A stretch of DNA of 64,000 nt, taken from positions 41,255,786-41,319,785 of the forward strand of contig OV277862.1 in the NCBI GenBank assembly GCA_922989275.2. Direction: 5' to 3'. Below, one piece after another: positions 32,114-42,234 of the stretch. The position numbers and the translations under genes are program-made. The notes under the pieces were generated by a model. That model was not told the DNA's origin. It saw only the letters and a program-made list of their open reading frames with translations, and searched no databases. Each line of letters begins with the position of its first letter. Position 1 is the first letter of the stretch. This stretch comes from Gari tellinella. Taxonomy: Eukaryota; Mollusca; Bivalvia; Cardiida; Psammobiidae.

Positions 32114-33951
32114 ATAGTGTTTCCCCCAGGATTTGAAAGGGGCATGGTAATTTTTCCTGAAAAGGGCACATTATAACCCGCGGCAATCATCTCTTAGTTA
32201 AAAAGGTGCACAGTAAGGTGGAACACAAGATATCTTAGTGAAACACTATACCCTATTATGTGACCATTATTCTGAATGACCTTGATCTTTGTCTGACATG
32301 ACCAACTTGTACTCAGAAGCTTCTTAAATAGAGTTCACATACCAAATATGAAGTTTCTATCACATGTAGTTCCAAAGTTATTGCCAAGCTTAATTTTACA
32401 GTAGCATAGTTGACCTCTAAATAGCCTTGGCCTTTGTTGAACATGACACTAGTTGTACTGAGCTAAAGCACATCTTGACTTGAGTACAAATACCAAACAT
32501 AAAGTCTATGTCATGTAGCTCCCAAGTTTATGAGCATGAAATGAGCATTAATAATTTGAAAAAATGAAAATTGCAGACAGTGCAGAATAAGATCAGATGG
32601 CGTTTTCAAGAGCCCTCTAATCTTGGTCTGTACTGTTTTCCCATTTCCAGATATGTAGCCCTTTTTTGTACCATAATTCTGAATGTCATTTGTTTTCCCC
32701 TTCAATCTTCAGACTAAGTAACAGGTTTAACAGGCATTATAACATTTATTCTTCCCGCTTCACGCAAGCCGACGGCGAGGAAAACTGGTGGAAAAAAATC
32801 AATTGTCCTATCACATAGAAACACGGCAAACATTCTTAATAAATCTTCTTTTTTATCATAAAATCGAATCATCATTCGTATTTTTATTTCTATGTTTTCT
32901 CTCTTGGTGGTTGGGGTCACATTACTTTCAGTGGAATATCATTTCTGTTAAAAAAAAGTCGCTATCGTATATTCGCGAAAACTGATGACAAAATGTACGA
33001 AATGTACGTTCTTTCCAACAAAATTATTTCCGCTAACTGTGAAGTTACCAGCCCCGCGATGTTTAACATTCTTTTTTCAAAAGACCATTCTCAATAAAAC
33101 AGTAACGTAACGGTTTCAATGAAATAGATAGATAAGATCGATTTGGAGTTGATTGGACGTCGGAAGTTTTCTGTCGCTAGTTCATTTTGTCTAGAAATGT
33201 GGGCGGGGCTACTTCCAGTGGCTGTAAATGACAGGGAATGAGCTAAAAATAAACTCGAAAATCGACTACGGAAATTAATGATGAACTATTGGAAGCATTG
33301 CTTGAAAATGTTCGGTCACTTCCGACACTATCCGAGTATCTATTAAGAATGGGTTACGATTATTTATGGGTGTGGTCGCGAAAACGTAATTGCTACGCTT
33401 GATCATAAGGATGATAAGCGAGGCGTTCAGATTGTAGGATGTGCTAAAATTATGCGCAGTAGAAACAATAACATCCGGATTGTCGTTGCCATCGTGTAAA
33501 GTTGAAAGATACAGTTAATTACTTTAGTTTTGGTTATAAATAGCAGGTGCTATGAAGGTGAAACCGCCTGAGACATTTTGGGAAACTGAATAACACGTCA
33601 TATTAGCGGACTTTTATTTTACAAATCCTTCTTTTTGATTGGATTACTTCCTTAGTTCTCAGCATTCCATTGGTTCGTTATCGCAATTCGTGTGACGATG
33701 CATCGCTTACGATATGGTTCAATGCATATCGCCCCAGTAAGGGGTCAATTAGCGATCTATCAACCAATTTACCGAGTATCCTGTCAAGGTCTAATCGGCG
33801 CGTGTCAAGTCAGCCGGCTGACCAAAGGGGCAAAAAAGCCACCAACATGAAAATAGGGCAGCTCGGCGGTTGTAAAGGGCAGGATGGCGGGGTAAAAAAG
33901 GGGCACGGCGCTGCGCCGTGCTAAAAATGCCTAGGGGAAACGCTAGTAGAG
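32114..33951. mobile_element. Candidate 1.8 kb hAT-like element with inverted ends
   Basis: The left end AGTGTTTCCCCCAGGATTT and the right end AAATGCCTAGGGGAAACGCT are inverted repeats resembling hAT-type AGTGTTTCCC termini. A palindrome GCACGGCGCTGCGCCGTGC sits just inside the right end and GGGGCA motifs lie inside both. The GC content rises inside (about 33000-33930). It includes a repeat related to 4511-4771 (about 32270-32390) and a short protein-like frame at 33253-33402. No target duplication could be fixed. Confidence 0.5.
33253..33402 (+). pseudogene. Short protein-like open frame, possible exon or transposase remnant
   Basis: It reads TRKSTTEINDELLEALLENV then RSLPTLSEYLLRMGYDYLW and VWSRKRNCYA before TGA, with a stop just upstream and no good start. 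The composition is protein-like and unlike nearby frames. The family is unknown. It could be a fragment of the mobile element that encloses it. Confidence 0.3.
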
Positions 33952-34360
33952 GGTTCAATATGGTGACCAAGGGTTGAATCACGCTTCATCGTGCATCCAG
34001 TAACTCAAAAACATGAGCTTCATATAAATAGTTTGACCAGGAGATTCATGTCATTTGAAAGAGAAACGTCTAAAAATAATTCTCTTTCATACTTACCCAA
34101 TGATTTGTCGTGCAAAATTTGACTGGGACATGGTCATTTTGAAATCTCCTAGTGAACGTCAACACATGTCAATAACCAGACTTCCGGTTTGAAGAGCTAT
34201 GTTATGAAAAAAAGAAAAAACAATTAAAACTTTATTTCTTTTACATCGAGTATGAAACATTAAGCTACATTAACTTATACAAATAACTCTCGATGGCTCG
34301 AATGGTGATGGGGGGGGGGGGGGTTACCTGAGTGTGCAGAGAGAACCCACGTGTCTGAAC
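33952..34360 (+). repeat. Segmental duplication, copy 1
   Basis: TTCAATATGGTGACCAAGGG, CATACTTACCCAATGATTTG, GTGAACGTCAACACATG, CTTATACAAATAACTCTC and GAGAACCCACGTGT recur in the same order at 34923-35545. Copy 1 has an uninterrupted TTAACTTATAC where copy 2 carries a TTAA-A1 insertion. A run of 14 G (34310-34323) is private to this copy. Confidence 0.85.
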
Positions 34361-34922
34361 TTGTTACTAATTTCTTATTACTATTAAATTTAAGACACTT
34401 TAGAAATATATAACAGATCTAGATTTAATGCCAAACATAAGTTTTAATCTAGAGCCGCAACCATATGATAATAGTACTTTATTTTAATAGAAAGGTTACA
34501 TCTTAAACAGAGGTGGGATTGAGATTTCCAGCTGGCTTGTGGAAGGTCAGTGGTTCTACCCAGTTGCCGATTTGTGTCTGAAACAGTGCATAAAGGGCTT
34601 CTGGGGTCTTCCTCCACCTATAATTTAAGCTGGACGTCGCGATATGACTGAAATACTGTTGAAAGCGACGTAAAATCAAAACAAATCAATTCAATGGTAA
34701 TTTGTAAATCAACAATAACATAGTAGATAGCGCTTGTCTGAGATGGTTTTGTGAAACTGAAAGTCAACAGGTGCCCACCGTAAAAACGAAATATATATAT
34801 ATTGTAAACTAATATTTCATTAATTGTGTGTATATTCAAATAACATCAGTATAGATTTCTTTCAGCATTTATTTGTGACAAAATATGATGTCTGTATCCT
34901 CGGGGCATTTCTGTATGTTTAA
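34361..34922. other. Between the duplicated segments
   Basis: Contains the second copy (34690-34800) of the repeat at 31721-31840. Otherwise unassigned; no exon seen. Confidence 0.45.
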
Positions 34923-35545
34923 ATTCAATATGGCGACCAAGGGTCGAATCACACTTCATTGTGCGTCCAGTAATTTAACGTAGAACATCGTTTAAGATCG
35001 TTTAACAAAGAAATTAATGCCATTAGAAAGAGAAAAGTCTATTATTGTGTAATTCTTTTTCATACTTACCCATGATTTGTCGTGCAAATTTTGACTGGAC
35101 TCAATTTGAACTCTTCTTGTGAACGTCAACACATGATAATAACCAGACTTCCAGTGTGAAGAGCTATCTTAGGTCTGGAAAAATATGAAAAACAGTTACA
35201 ACTTAATTTCATTTACATCTATTATGAACATTAACCTTTGAACCCTAGTCCCGCATATAGGCGTCATTTTCAAACAGTGAACATGTGAATAGTACACTTG
35301 TCCTATGCAAACCGTGAAGACCCAGAAGGGTCTTCACTGTTTTTCATCATGCCAAACATTGACAAAAACAACCCTTAAAAGTCAGAAATGGACTAGACTA
35401 AAATGGAAACTGGAATTGTCCATTTAAAGTTTCAGGGAGGAAAGAGTTAACTTATACAAATCACTCTCCATGGCTCAAATGGTGGTATATTTGGTCATTT
35501 CTGTGGGAGGAAACTGGAGTTTCCAGAGAAAACCCACGTGTTCGG
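34923..35545 (+). repeat. Segmental duplication, copy 2 (interrupted by TTAA-A1)
   Basis: It matches 33952-34360 about 970 bases upstream. The order of shared blocks is kept and the only large difference is the TTAA-A1 element at 35231-35450. Confidence 0.85.
35231..35450 (-). mobile_element. TTAA-A1 MITE, inverted, with shortened hairpin
   Basis: TTAACCTTTGAACCCTAG to GGGAGGAAAGAGTTAA. The hairpin has shrunk to GTGAAGACCCAGAAGGGTCTTCAC: the inner GATCAGAGGGCTCC arms are missing, yet the outer arms still pair. The paralogous site at about 34271 has a single TTAA and no element, confirming a TTAA target duplication. Confidence 0.88.
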
Positions 35546-35750
35546 TAGGACGACAATTTTTTTTAACCCTCTCACATACTGCCCCACTACCAAGGATCAA
35601 ACTCGAAACAGCATTGGTCATTTGGTGAGAAGCTGGTGCGCTTTACCCGGTGACTGTGCAATTGAACTCCAGAGATGGGTTAAAATGACAGTAGATCTAG
35701 TAAAAATTAATTGCAAGCTAGAGTATGTGAAATTTGTTGGCGCCGCACTA
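35546..35750. other. Unassigned
   Basis: A 73-codon plus-strand frame runs through here without a recognisable domain. No call made. Confidence 0.35.
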
Positions 35751-36390
35751 AACCTATAAAGCAGACTGAAAGAAAAGAAGAATGCAGCTTATGGCACATT
35801 CTGCTTTACTTTGAACCTGCTTTTAGTCTGTCTACTATCTTGCTTTTGGGTTAAGGCAGGCTGAAACTACTACCAGTAGTGAAAGTAAAGCAGACTGTGT
35901 TCATTCTGCTTTACTTTCAAACCTGCTTTAAGTGGCCATCTTCAATACTAAGAACAGGCTATGGGGTAATGGGTTCATTAAATATTAAGTTAATTGATCA
36001 ATAGGGCAAGTTGTTTTGATCTGACTGTCAGGTTGCCACCAAACTGCTTTACTTTCAACCTGCTTTAAGTGGCCATCTTCAATACTAAGAACAGGCTATG
36101 GGGTAATGGGTTCATTAAATATTAAGTTAATTGATCAACAGGGCACTTTGAGTTGTTTTGATCTGACTGTCAGGATGCCACCAAACTGCTTTACTTTCAA
36201 CCTGCTTTAAGTCAGTCAACTATTTTCAAAAAATGAAATAATTTGCTATTGGGTTCAGGGTAAAAGCAGGCTCAAACTACTACCAGTAGTGAAAGTAAAG
36301 CAGACTGTGTCCATTCTCCTTTACTTTCAAACATGCTTTAAGTTTTCAATACTAGAACAGGCTATGGGGTAATGTGTTTATTGAGTTAAT
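35751..36390 (+). repeat. Cluster of TTAA-B+ hairpins with tandem duplications
   Basis: Hairpin arms recur at about 35755-35826, 35847-35935 and 36245-36345. Two of these carry an extra CTACTACCAGTAGT palindrome inside the left arm. Between them, 35909-36042 and 36043-36182 are direct tandem copies of about 135-140 bases (CTGCTTTACTTTCAACCTGC..CTGTCAGG-TGCCACC), and a third start follows at 36183. Confidence 0.75.
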
Positions 36391-36842
36391 TGATTCAATA
36401 GGTCAAGTTGTTTTGATCACAAAACTGACCTGACCTCTCAGATCAAAAATATGTTACAGATCTCACAATAGGATAAAACCAAGGCTCATAAAATCCAAAC
36501 TGTTTTCAACTTGCTTTGAATTATATTCTAATTTATTTACAAGACATGAAACCTTTAGTAATTGCTACAAAGCCAGGTAGTATGTATGTTATGTTGAATT
36601 AGCAATAGTAGAAAAACTGACAATGATAGAAAAATAGATTGCAAATTACATCAGCCATTTAAACCACATTAAATAAAATATTGCTCAGTCCAATCAGATG
36701 ATTTGCAAATACAAGCTTCTCTAACACCTTTTAGGCATAAGAACATAATAAAAATATTTCTCAAACTACAGCCTTCAATATAAACATTATTAAATGTGTG
36801 AAAAACAGGATGAATCTAGCTGAATTATGCTTAATATTTTAC
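36391..36842. other. Intron of the small gene, nothing recognised
   Basis: About 450 AT-rich bases. Confidence 0.45.
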
Positions 36843-36902
36843 CTTTTGTCTCTGTCTTTTTCCAAGATTCAAAATGTCTGCCATGGGCAGCTTTCTCATT
36901 GG
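36843..36902 (-). CDS. Small intronic gene, middle exon
   Basis: 60 bp in phase 0, encoding PMRKLPMADILNLGKRQRQK, with donor AAG|GTAAAA. Two in-frame acceptors lie 9 bases apart (CCATCAG and CCAATTCAG), so a variant with three extra residues (PIQ) is possible. The polypyrimidine tract is weak. A TATATAA lies about 30-40 bases upstream on the minus strand, so an alternative start at one of the two Met codons cannot be excluded. The basic GKRQRQK end could be a nuclear localisation signal (inference). Confidence 0.48.
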
Positions 36903-37448
36903 CTGAATTGGCTGATGGATTATGGGTGGTTATATAAGTGTCTTTAATTAATATTTTCTTAATATTCACTTATAAAATCTAAAACAAAGAAAATATTAAT
37001 CAAATACAAGAAAATGTACATATTTATTGTAAAATAATTAATTATAAATTCATACAAAAAAAATAAACATATACATATAAAGGGAGCTAACTCCTTCAAT
37101 CAAAATGGTTAAGACAATTGGCTTGCACAGATATCCTCAAAATACACAATACCTACAATTCACCAAACATCCACATTATAGGTATCCTAAACTTTGTTAG
37201 CCTGCTTAAAAAGAAAAACTAAATCTTAGAAAAGCCATCAGACTTAGGTAGAAAACAGAAAAAGATGGAATCTTTCAGTTCAGTCCTGTAAATACAAGCA
37301 CTCAAGCTCTTAATTCTTAGTAGTTACACATAGCTTTTAAGATTATAATTATACATAATGAAAATCTTTCTCAAACTGCAAACTTCTACTAAAGTGTGAA
37401 AAACAATGATATAAAATGATGCTGTTGAGCTGAAGGACAACAGAACCT
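36903..37448. other. Unassigned
   Basis: About 545 AT-rich bases, no repeat or exon recognised apart from the TATATAA noted for the adjacent exon. Confidence 0.45.
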
Positions 37449-37920
37449 TTAACCCATTACCCCATAAATACACATTTTTACACCTTTAATTTATTTCTCT
37501 ACTGAAGAAAGTAGTTCCAATTTAAACTGACACAAGTAAAAATCCCAAGAAATATTTTCTATATTCTTACAGATAAATAGCTTAACCAATTACCCCATAT
37601 CCTATTTCTAGTTTTGAAAACAGGTGACCACTTAAAGCAGGTTGAAAGTAAGCAAAATGCACTGTAAGGCACATTCTGCTTTACTTTCAGCCTGCTTTAA
37701 GCAAGGATAAAGAATTTATTTTCTTCTAGTTCACAACCATTACTCAATAAATTTGAACTATTTTCTTTAGTGGAGGAATAAATTTAAGGCATAAAAAGGG
37801 GTAATGGGTTAAAGAAGGCTGACTGTAAAGCAAAATAGCCCTTAAGCCACAATCTGCTTTACTTTCAACCTGCTTTAAGTGGTCACATATCTTCCAAACT
37901 AGAAACAGGCTATGGGTTAA
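37449..37920 (+). mobile_element. TTAA-B+ MITE split by a nested TTAA-B-
   Basis: The left half starts TTAACCCATTACCCCATAAA and stops at AAATAGCTTAA. The right half resumes TTAAAGAAGGCTGACTG and ends GCTATGGGTTAA. The break is the TTAA at the hairpin edge. Confidence 0.82.
37582..37812 (-). mobile_element. TTAA-B- MITE nested inside TTAA-B+
   Basis: TTAACCAATTACCCCATATC to GGGGTAATGGGTTAA, with hairpin AAAGCAGGTTGAAAG..AAGGCACATTCTGCTTTACT..CAGCCTGCTTTAAGC. The same family has inserted into itself with TTAA on both sides. Confidence 0.83.
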
Positions 37921-37944
37921 TCCACCAGGAAGGCTTATTTATTT

Positions 37945-38157
37945 CAAAAATGGTGACTGTTTAAAGCAGGTTGAAAGTAAAGCAGAATTGCATCTTTCAG
38001 GCACATTCTGCTTTACTTTCAGCCTACTGTAAGCTACCACCTGCTAGAGCAAAGATATATTTCTTATAATTCATGACTTTATAAATTGGAAATATGTTTT
38101 GCAGTGGAAGAATAAATTAAATGCATAAAAAGGGATATTTATGGGGTAATGGGTTAA
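37945..38157 (-). mobile_element. TTAA-B- MITE, 5' truncated
   Basis: TTTAAAGCAGGTTGAAAG..TTTCAGGCACATTC..CAGCCTACTGTAAGC and tail GGGGTAATGGGTTAA. Confidence 0.75.
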
Positions 38158-38254
38158 GTTATTAATAACATTTTTACATCACAAAATCAGCAAATATCTC
38201 TCTAAAAAACTTTTAGAGTAATTTCAATGGTTGACATTTCCCCCTATCAAACCC

Positions 38255-38508
38255 TTAACCCATTACCCCATAGCCTGTTTCTCAAAGTTTTAAAAATAAT
38301 TTACTCCATAAAGCAGATTGAAAGTAAAGCAGAATGCACATTGAGGCCCATTCTGCTTTACTTTCAGCCTACTTTGAGCTATCATTTACTAGGATGAAGA
38401 TTTTTTTTCTAAATACACAATTATAACTTAAAAACTTGGAACTATTTTCTTCCCTGGAGGAATAAATTAGAGGAGTAAAAAGGTATTTTTATGGGATAAT
38501 GGGTGAAA
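38255..38508 (-). mobile_element. TTAA-B- MITE
   Basis: TTAACCCATTACCCCATAGC to GGATAATGGGTGAAA. Hairpin AAAGCAGATTGAAAG..CACATTGAGGCCCATTC. The right TTAA is mutated to TGAA. Confidence 0.78.
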
Positions 38509-38851
38509 TACATTTATAAGGCAGCTCATGATGACAAAAAATGCATTTCCACCCATTTCAACACTTTAGACAAAAAAACATACTGACATCATACACCGAA
38601 ATCTGTACCATGAGCAGTCAGATTTTGACCATGATGACAATTATTGTCAATCCACAAAAATGTTGCTGTAAAAACACAAAATTGTTGCTGTAAAAAAATA
38701 AATAAATTACATTATCAACATCATTGTACATATCAATGGGAAAAATAACTTTTCATGCCTCTCTAGCAGACATTTGTTTTAAACAATTTGAGAAATTTAA
38801 TTCTTTTTGTCACAATGTTTTCAACTTTCATTTGAATAATTAAACATATAT
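38509..38851. other. Unassigned
   Basis: About 340 AT-rich bases with nothing recognised. Confidence 0.45.
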
Positions 38852-39095
38852 TTAACCCTTTACCCAATAACCCCTTTATAACATTAAATACAGGCGATCA
38901 GTTAAAGCAGGTTGAAAGTAAAGCTGAATGTGCCTTAAGGCACATTCTGCTTTACTTTCATCCTGATTTAAACTACTATCTGCTAGGCTATATAAAAAAA
39001 AAGTGATGTTAATTGTTCATGAGGGTATAAGCTGGAACTTATTTCTTCAGCGGAGGAATAAATTAAATACGCTAAAAGTCGCTTCTAAGGGTTAA
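38852..39095 (-). mobile_element. TTAA-B2- MITE, complete
   Basis: TTAACCCTTTACCCAATAAC to TTCTAAGGGTTAA with GTCGCTTCT, the B2 mark. Hairpin GTGCCTTAAGGCAC. Confidence 0.82.
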
Positions 39096-39837
39096 ACAAA
39101 TTGGTGTTTTACTTTTACATGATTTGAATCATTTCAAAGTTGGCTGCTTCAAATTTCATCTATGATGGAAAGAGTCAACTGTTGGAAAGACTTAGAGTCA
39201 AATGTTTGAAAGATGATTGGCCGTGTCTGAGGGTTCGAATATTAGGGACCAGTACTAAAGTAGGTGAACGAGGATATTAGTCAGCAATCACAAGAAAAAG
39301 CAAAATGCAGTTCCGACCTATCTAAAAAGTGGCCTTAAGAAAATATTCACTTTTCCTATAAAAGATGCACTTAAAATGCACTTGCCAATGAACACAATTT
39401 CATAGAAATTAAAAGAAAAACTTTTTTTTTAAAAAAAAGAAAACAATACACTTAAAAAATGTACTTGTTGTAACATGTAAAAGTCTTAAAGAGTAAAAGA
39501 TGCACTTTTACAAACAAAAAGTGCACTTTAATGATGTCAATTTTAAGAAAATATGCTTATTTGAAAAAAAGATGCATATTTAAAACAAATAAATACACTT
39601 TTTGCTATGAAAAGGTACAGAAAAAACAACACTTTCACAAGTTCCTTTGGTAAAAAGGTCACTTTTTTTTTGAGAAGGGAAAGTAGCATAAAAAAGTGTC
39701 TAAATGATTATTATACAGAATAGACCCTGAACTAACAGCTGCTACAGAAGCTTAACTTAGTCTGAGTCTGCTCTGTTTGTATAAGTGATGAAGTCTTAGC
39801 TATAAGTAAAAGTCAATACGTGACTACAGCAAAGGTG
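39096..39837. other. A/T-rich stretch with degenerate short repeats
   Basis: Between about 39300 and 39680 short blocks such as GATGCACTTTTA and AAAAGTGCACTT recur with poly-A/T runs. It may be an eroded extension of the adjacent array. No gene seen. Confidence 0.45.
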
Positions 39838-40346
39838 TGTAAAAGTGGCGTATTTAATATTTGGAGGACAAATAAAACAAATTTCTTAAATACGCCACTT
39901 CATATCTTAAATATTTCACTTTTGAAAAGTGGCATCTTTTCTTATAACAAATATGTCGCTTAAACGCCACTTTATTGGAGTGGCATATTTAACTATCTCA
40001 ATAAAAAAACAAATACGAGGCTTTTCTTTCACTTATGTAGAGTGGCGTCTTTTCATAACAACAAATATGTCGCTTAAACGCCACTTTATTGGAGTGGCAT
40101 ATTTAATTATCTCAATAAGAAAACAAATACGAGGCTTTTCTGCCACTTATGTAGAGCGGCGTCTTTTCAACATGACAATACGTCGCTTACACGCCACTTA
40201 TCTGCCACTTTTCCATACTTTTTGTTAAATACGCCGCTTCACTGCAAGGCTCGTTTTTGCTACTGGCCCAAGTGGCGTAAAAGCTTGACATTAGTGGCGT
40301 AAAAGCTGCGTTTTTAAATAGCTGCGTTTTTTTTCCGCAAGGGTTA
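39838..40346. repeat. CpG-containing tandem array (right)
   Basis: About 114 bp units (ATATGTCGCTTAAACGCCAC at 39951 and again about 114 bases on), then GGCGTAAAAGC motifs and AGCTGCGTTTTTTTTCCGCA at the right end. It shares CGCCACTT, GTGGCGT and the ACGAGGC/GCCTCGT motif with 26004-26635 in opposite orientation. A 99-codon frame here is repeat-derived. Confidence 0.8.
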
Positions 40347-40455
40347 AAGCAGGCTGAAAGTAAAGCAGAATGTGCCTTATGGCACATTCTGCTTTACTTC
40401 AACCTGCTGTAAATGGTCACCTGTCTTCAATACTAACAGACCATGGGGTAAATGG
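40347..40455 (+). mobile_element. TTAA-B+ right half
   Basis: TTAAAGCAGGCTGAAAG..GTGCCTTATGGCAC..CTTCAACCTGCTG and tail ATGGGGTAAATGGGCTA. It starts exactly at the hairpin-edge TTAA after CCGCAAGGG. It complements the left half at 25885-26003. Confidence 0.78.
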
Positions 40456-40744
40456 GCTACAATAGGTGTGACTGTATGATCCTTCTCATCAATAAGCCTA
40501 TATTCACAAGGCGGTATTAAGTGGTGATTATGTGTGACATACAATGGCCAAAAACCAAACAAACTACTAATCCAGAAAATATTTGTAAAATAGATCCAAG
40601 GATTATCTTTGACTGTGAGAGACTGAGGATTAAATTGAGTAAACACTGATGCTTAAAACAAAATATGTTTTTGCAAATTTGGGAGAATTTTGGAAGATAC
40701 TTTAGATAATGCAAATATCCATTTTGCCAACAATATAAAATATT

Positions 40745-40904
40745 AGAGAACTATTTTCTTCAGTGGAGGAATAAATTATTGGCGTAAAAAGGCATATTTA
40801 TGGGGTAATGGGTTATGGAAGATTCTGCTTTACTGTAAACCATGGCAGCATTAGGTGGTCAACTGTCTTCAAAACTAGAAACATGTTATGGGGTAATGGG
40901 TTAA
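40745..40904. mobile_element. Two fused TTAA-B tails
   Basis: 40745-40815 is a B- tail (TTCTTCAGTGGAGGAATAAA..GGGGTAATGGGTTA). 40816-40904 is a B+ right half (GATTCTGCTTTACT..AACTAGAAACATG..GGTTAA). Confidence 0.65.
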
Positions 40905-41634
40905 TGCATGTGGGAGCAGAGAAACAAGATAATCCTGGTACCAGGTGTACTGCTGTACTTGTAGAATGTGTATTTTATGGTCAATACTGTCACTCTATAG
41001 TTTGAGATTGCCTACAGGGAATGATTACAGTCCCAATAAAATCAATTGGTCATACTTCTAACTGCAATAATAGGATCATGCCAGGTAAATCCAATCAACA
41101 TTAACTATTCACTATACAGGGTAGGGGTGTATGAACTTTTAATCACCAACAATATCCCTGGGAATTAAAGTCATATATATAGTCTACACATATTCAATTT
41201 ATTAGTAAATCCATGGTGTAGGTTTTAAATATGAGTAGTGCAGAAAGGTTCTTTACTAGCTTTCTACATTACTGTACTTTTATTCTGCATCAAGCAAGTT
41301 TCCTTTTTATCTCGTCACCAAAACCATTGATGTGACTTTTCACTTCTTCAAGACAATTCTAAAGAGTAGTCATAGGCCAGCATACCAAATATGGTACTCA
41401 AAAGGAATACTCTCCTAATCTCCAAGTACATCAGTCAATAATTCAGTAATCCTTCTCTATTATGACTGCAGTGGCACCAAAAAGAAGAATTTAAAAAGAC
41501 TTTTAGAATTCTAAAATTCATTGCATAAAAGACAAGTGACAGCTTAATTAAAGCAAGATGAAGTAAAAGAAAGCTCCTTAAGGAGTTTCTGCTTTACTTT
41601 CCCCATGCTTTAAGCAGCCATAAGCCCATATGCC
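40905..41634. other. Unassigned with D and C relics
   Basis: 41233-41295: D-type arm remnant. 41300-41430: worn family C (TCACCAAAACC..GAGTAGTCATAGG). 41535-41625: D-type hairpin AGAAAGCTCCTTAAGGAGTT. No exon recognised. Confidence 0.55.
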
Positions 41635-41904
41635 TTAACCCTGTTACTCATTACTCCATAGCTTAATTCTAGTTTTGAAGACAGGTGATCCCTTAAAGCA
41701 GGTTGAAAGAAAAACAGAATGTGCCTTAAAGCATAATCTGCTTTACTTTCAGCCTGCCTTAAGCTATAATCTGCTAGGATATAGAAAACATTTCATGTTT
41801 TTCATTTATTTGCATATTCATGACTGTATAAAGTGGAATTCATTTCTTCGGTGGAGTTATAAATCAAAGGTGTAAAAATGCTTATTTATGGGGTAATGGG
41901 TTAA
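41635..41904 (-). mobile_element. TTAA-B- MITE, complete
   Basis: TTAACCCTGTTACTCATTAC to GGGGTAATGGGTTAA. Hairpin AAAGCAGGTTGAAAG..GTGCCTTAAAGCAT..CAGCCTGCCTTAAGC. Confidence 0.82.
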
Positions 41905-42156
41905 AACAACAAATAATTAATTTAACTTAATGGTTGTAATAGAGGGAAGTTTTAGTGTACTTCAACTTAAACAAATCATCTAAATTAAGAGTTAAAGACA
42001 AAAACTATAATGCATTTCATTCACACTGTTTCGTTTTCTTAAAAATAGAGAAAGAATGCAGATTATGTAATGGGGTAATAAGTGTTAACCATGAGTCATT
42101 GCATGATTTCACTTGTCACTACAGCCTAACAACCACATCTAGCTCAGCATACTTAC

Positions 42157-42234
42157 AGATTGTTCTATTGGTTCTTTCCAAGTAACCTTTTTATTTGGGT
42201 TTGGGCTCCCAGCGTAGCCTCTATCTCCCTCCAT
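42157..42234 (-). CDS. Small intronic gene, first exon with start codon
   Basis: 78 bp: ATG at 42232-42234 in good context (A at -3, G at +4), a near-consensus donor TCT|GTAAGT, and 26 residues MEGDRGYAGSPNPNKKVTWK then EPIEQS. K16-V17-T18-W19 fits the RVxF-type docking motif of protein phosphatase 1 (short motif, can occur by chance). It is linked to 36843-36902 and 31142-31294 by phase and strand only. The flanking sequence is unusually free of MITEs, as expected near a start site. No homologue recognised. Confidence 0.52.

Larger units (their letters stand above)
26004..40346. mobile_element. Candidate 14.3 kb TTAA element bounded by CpG-rich arrays
   Basis: The left edge CCCTTGCGGAAAAAA and the right edge TTTTTTTTCCGCAAGGG are inverted repeats. 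TTAA follows the right edge, and TT of a matching TTAA precedes the left. The two flanks are complementary halves of one TTAA-B+ copy. Both ends carry inverted tandem arrays built from GGCGTAAAAGC and CGCCACTT. No transposase is visible inside. Exons 2 and 3 of the small gene lie inside but its exon 1 lies outside, which argues against a simple insertion. Alternative: two separate insertions whose inner ends were lost. Confidence 0.4.

Noticed and set aside
31142..36902. The idea that the three small-gene exons belong to the host coiled-coil gene
   Set aside because: The first of them has its own start codon with no in-frame acceptor, and the protein is not coiled coil. The host exons at 49335 and 13153 join in phase without them.
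39929..40228. 99-codon plus-strand frame with internal protein repeats
   Set aside because: It is the translation of the 114-base tandem array and has no start context or unrepeated part.
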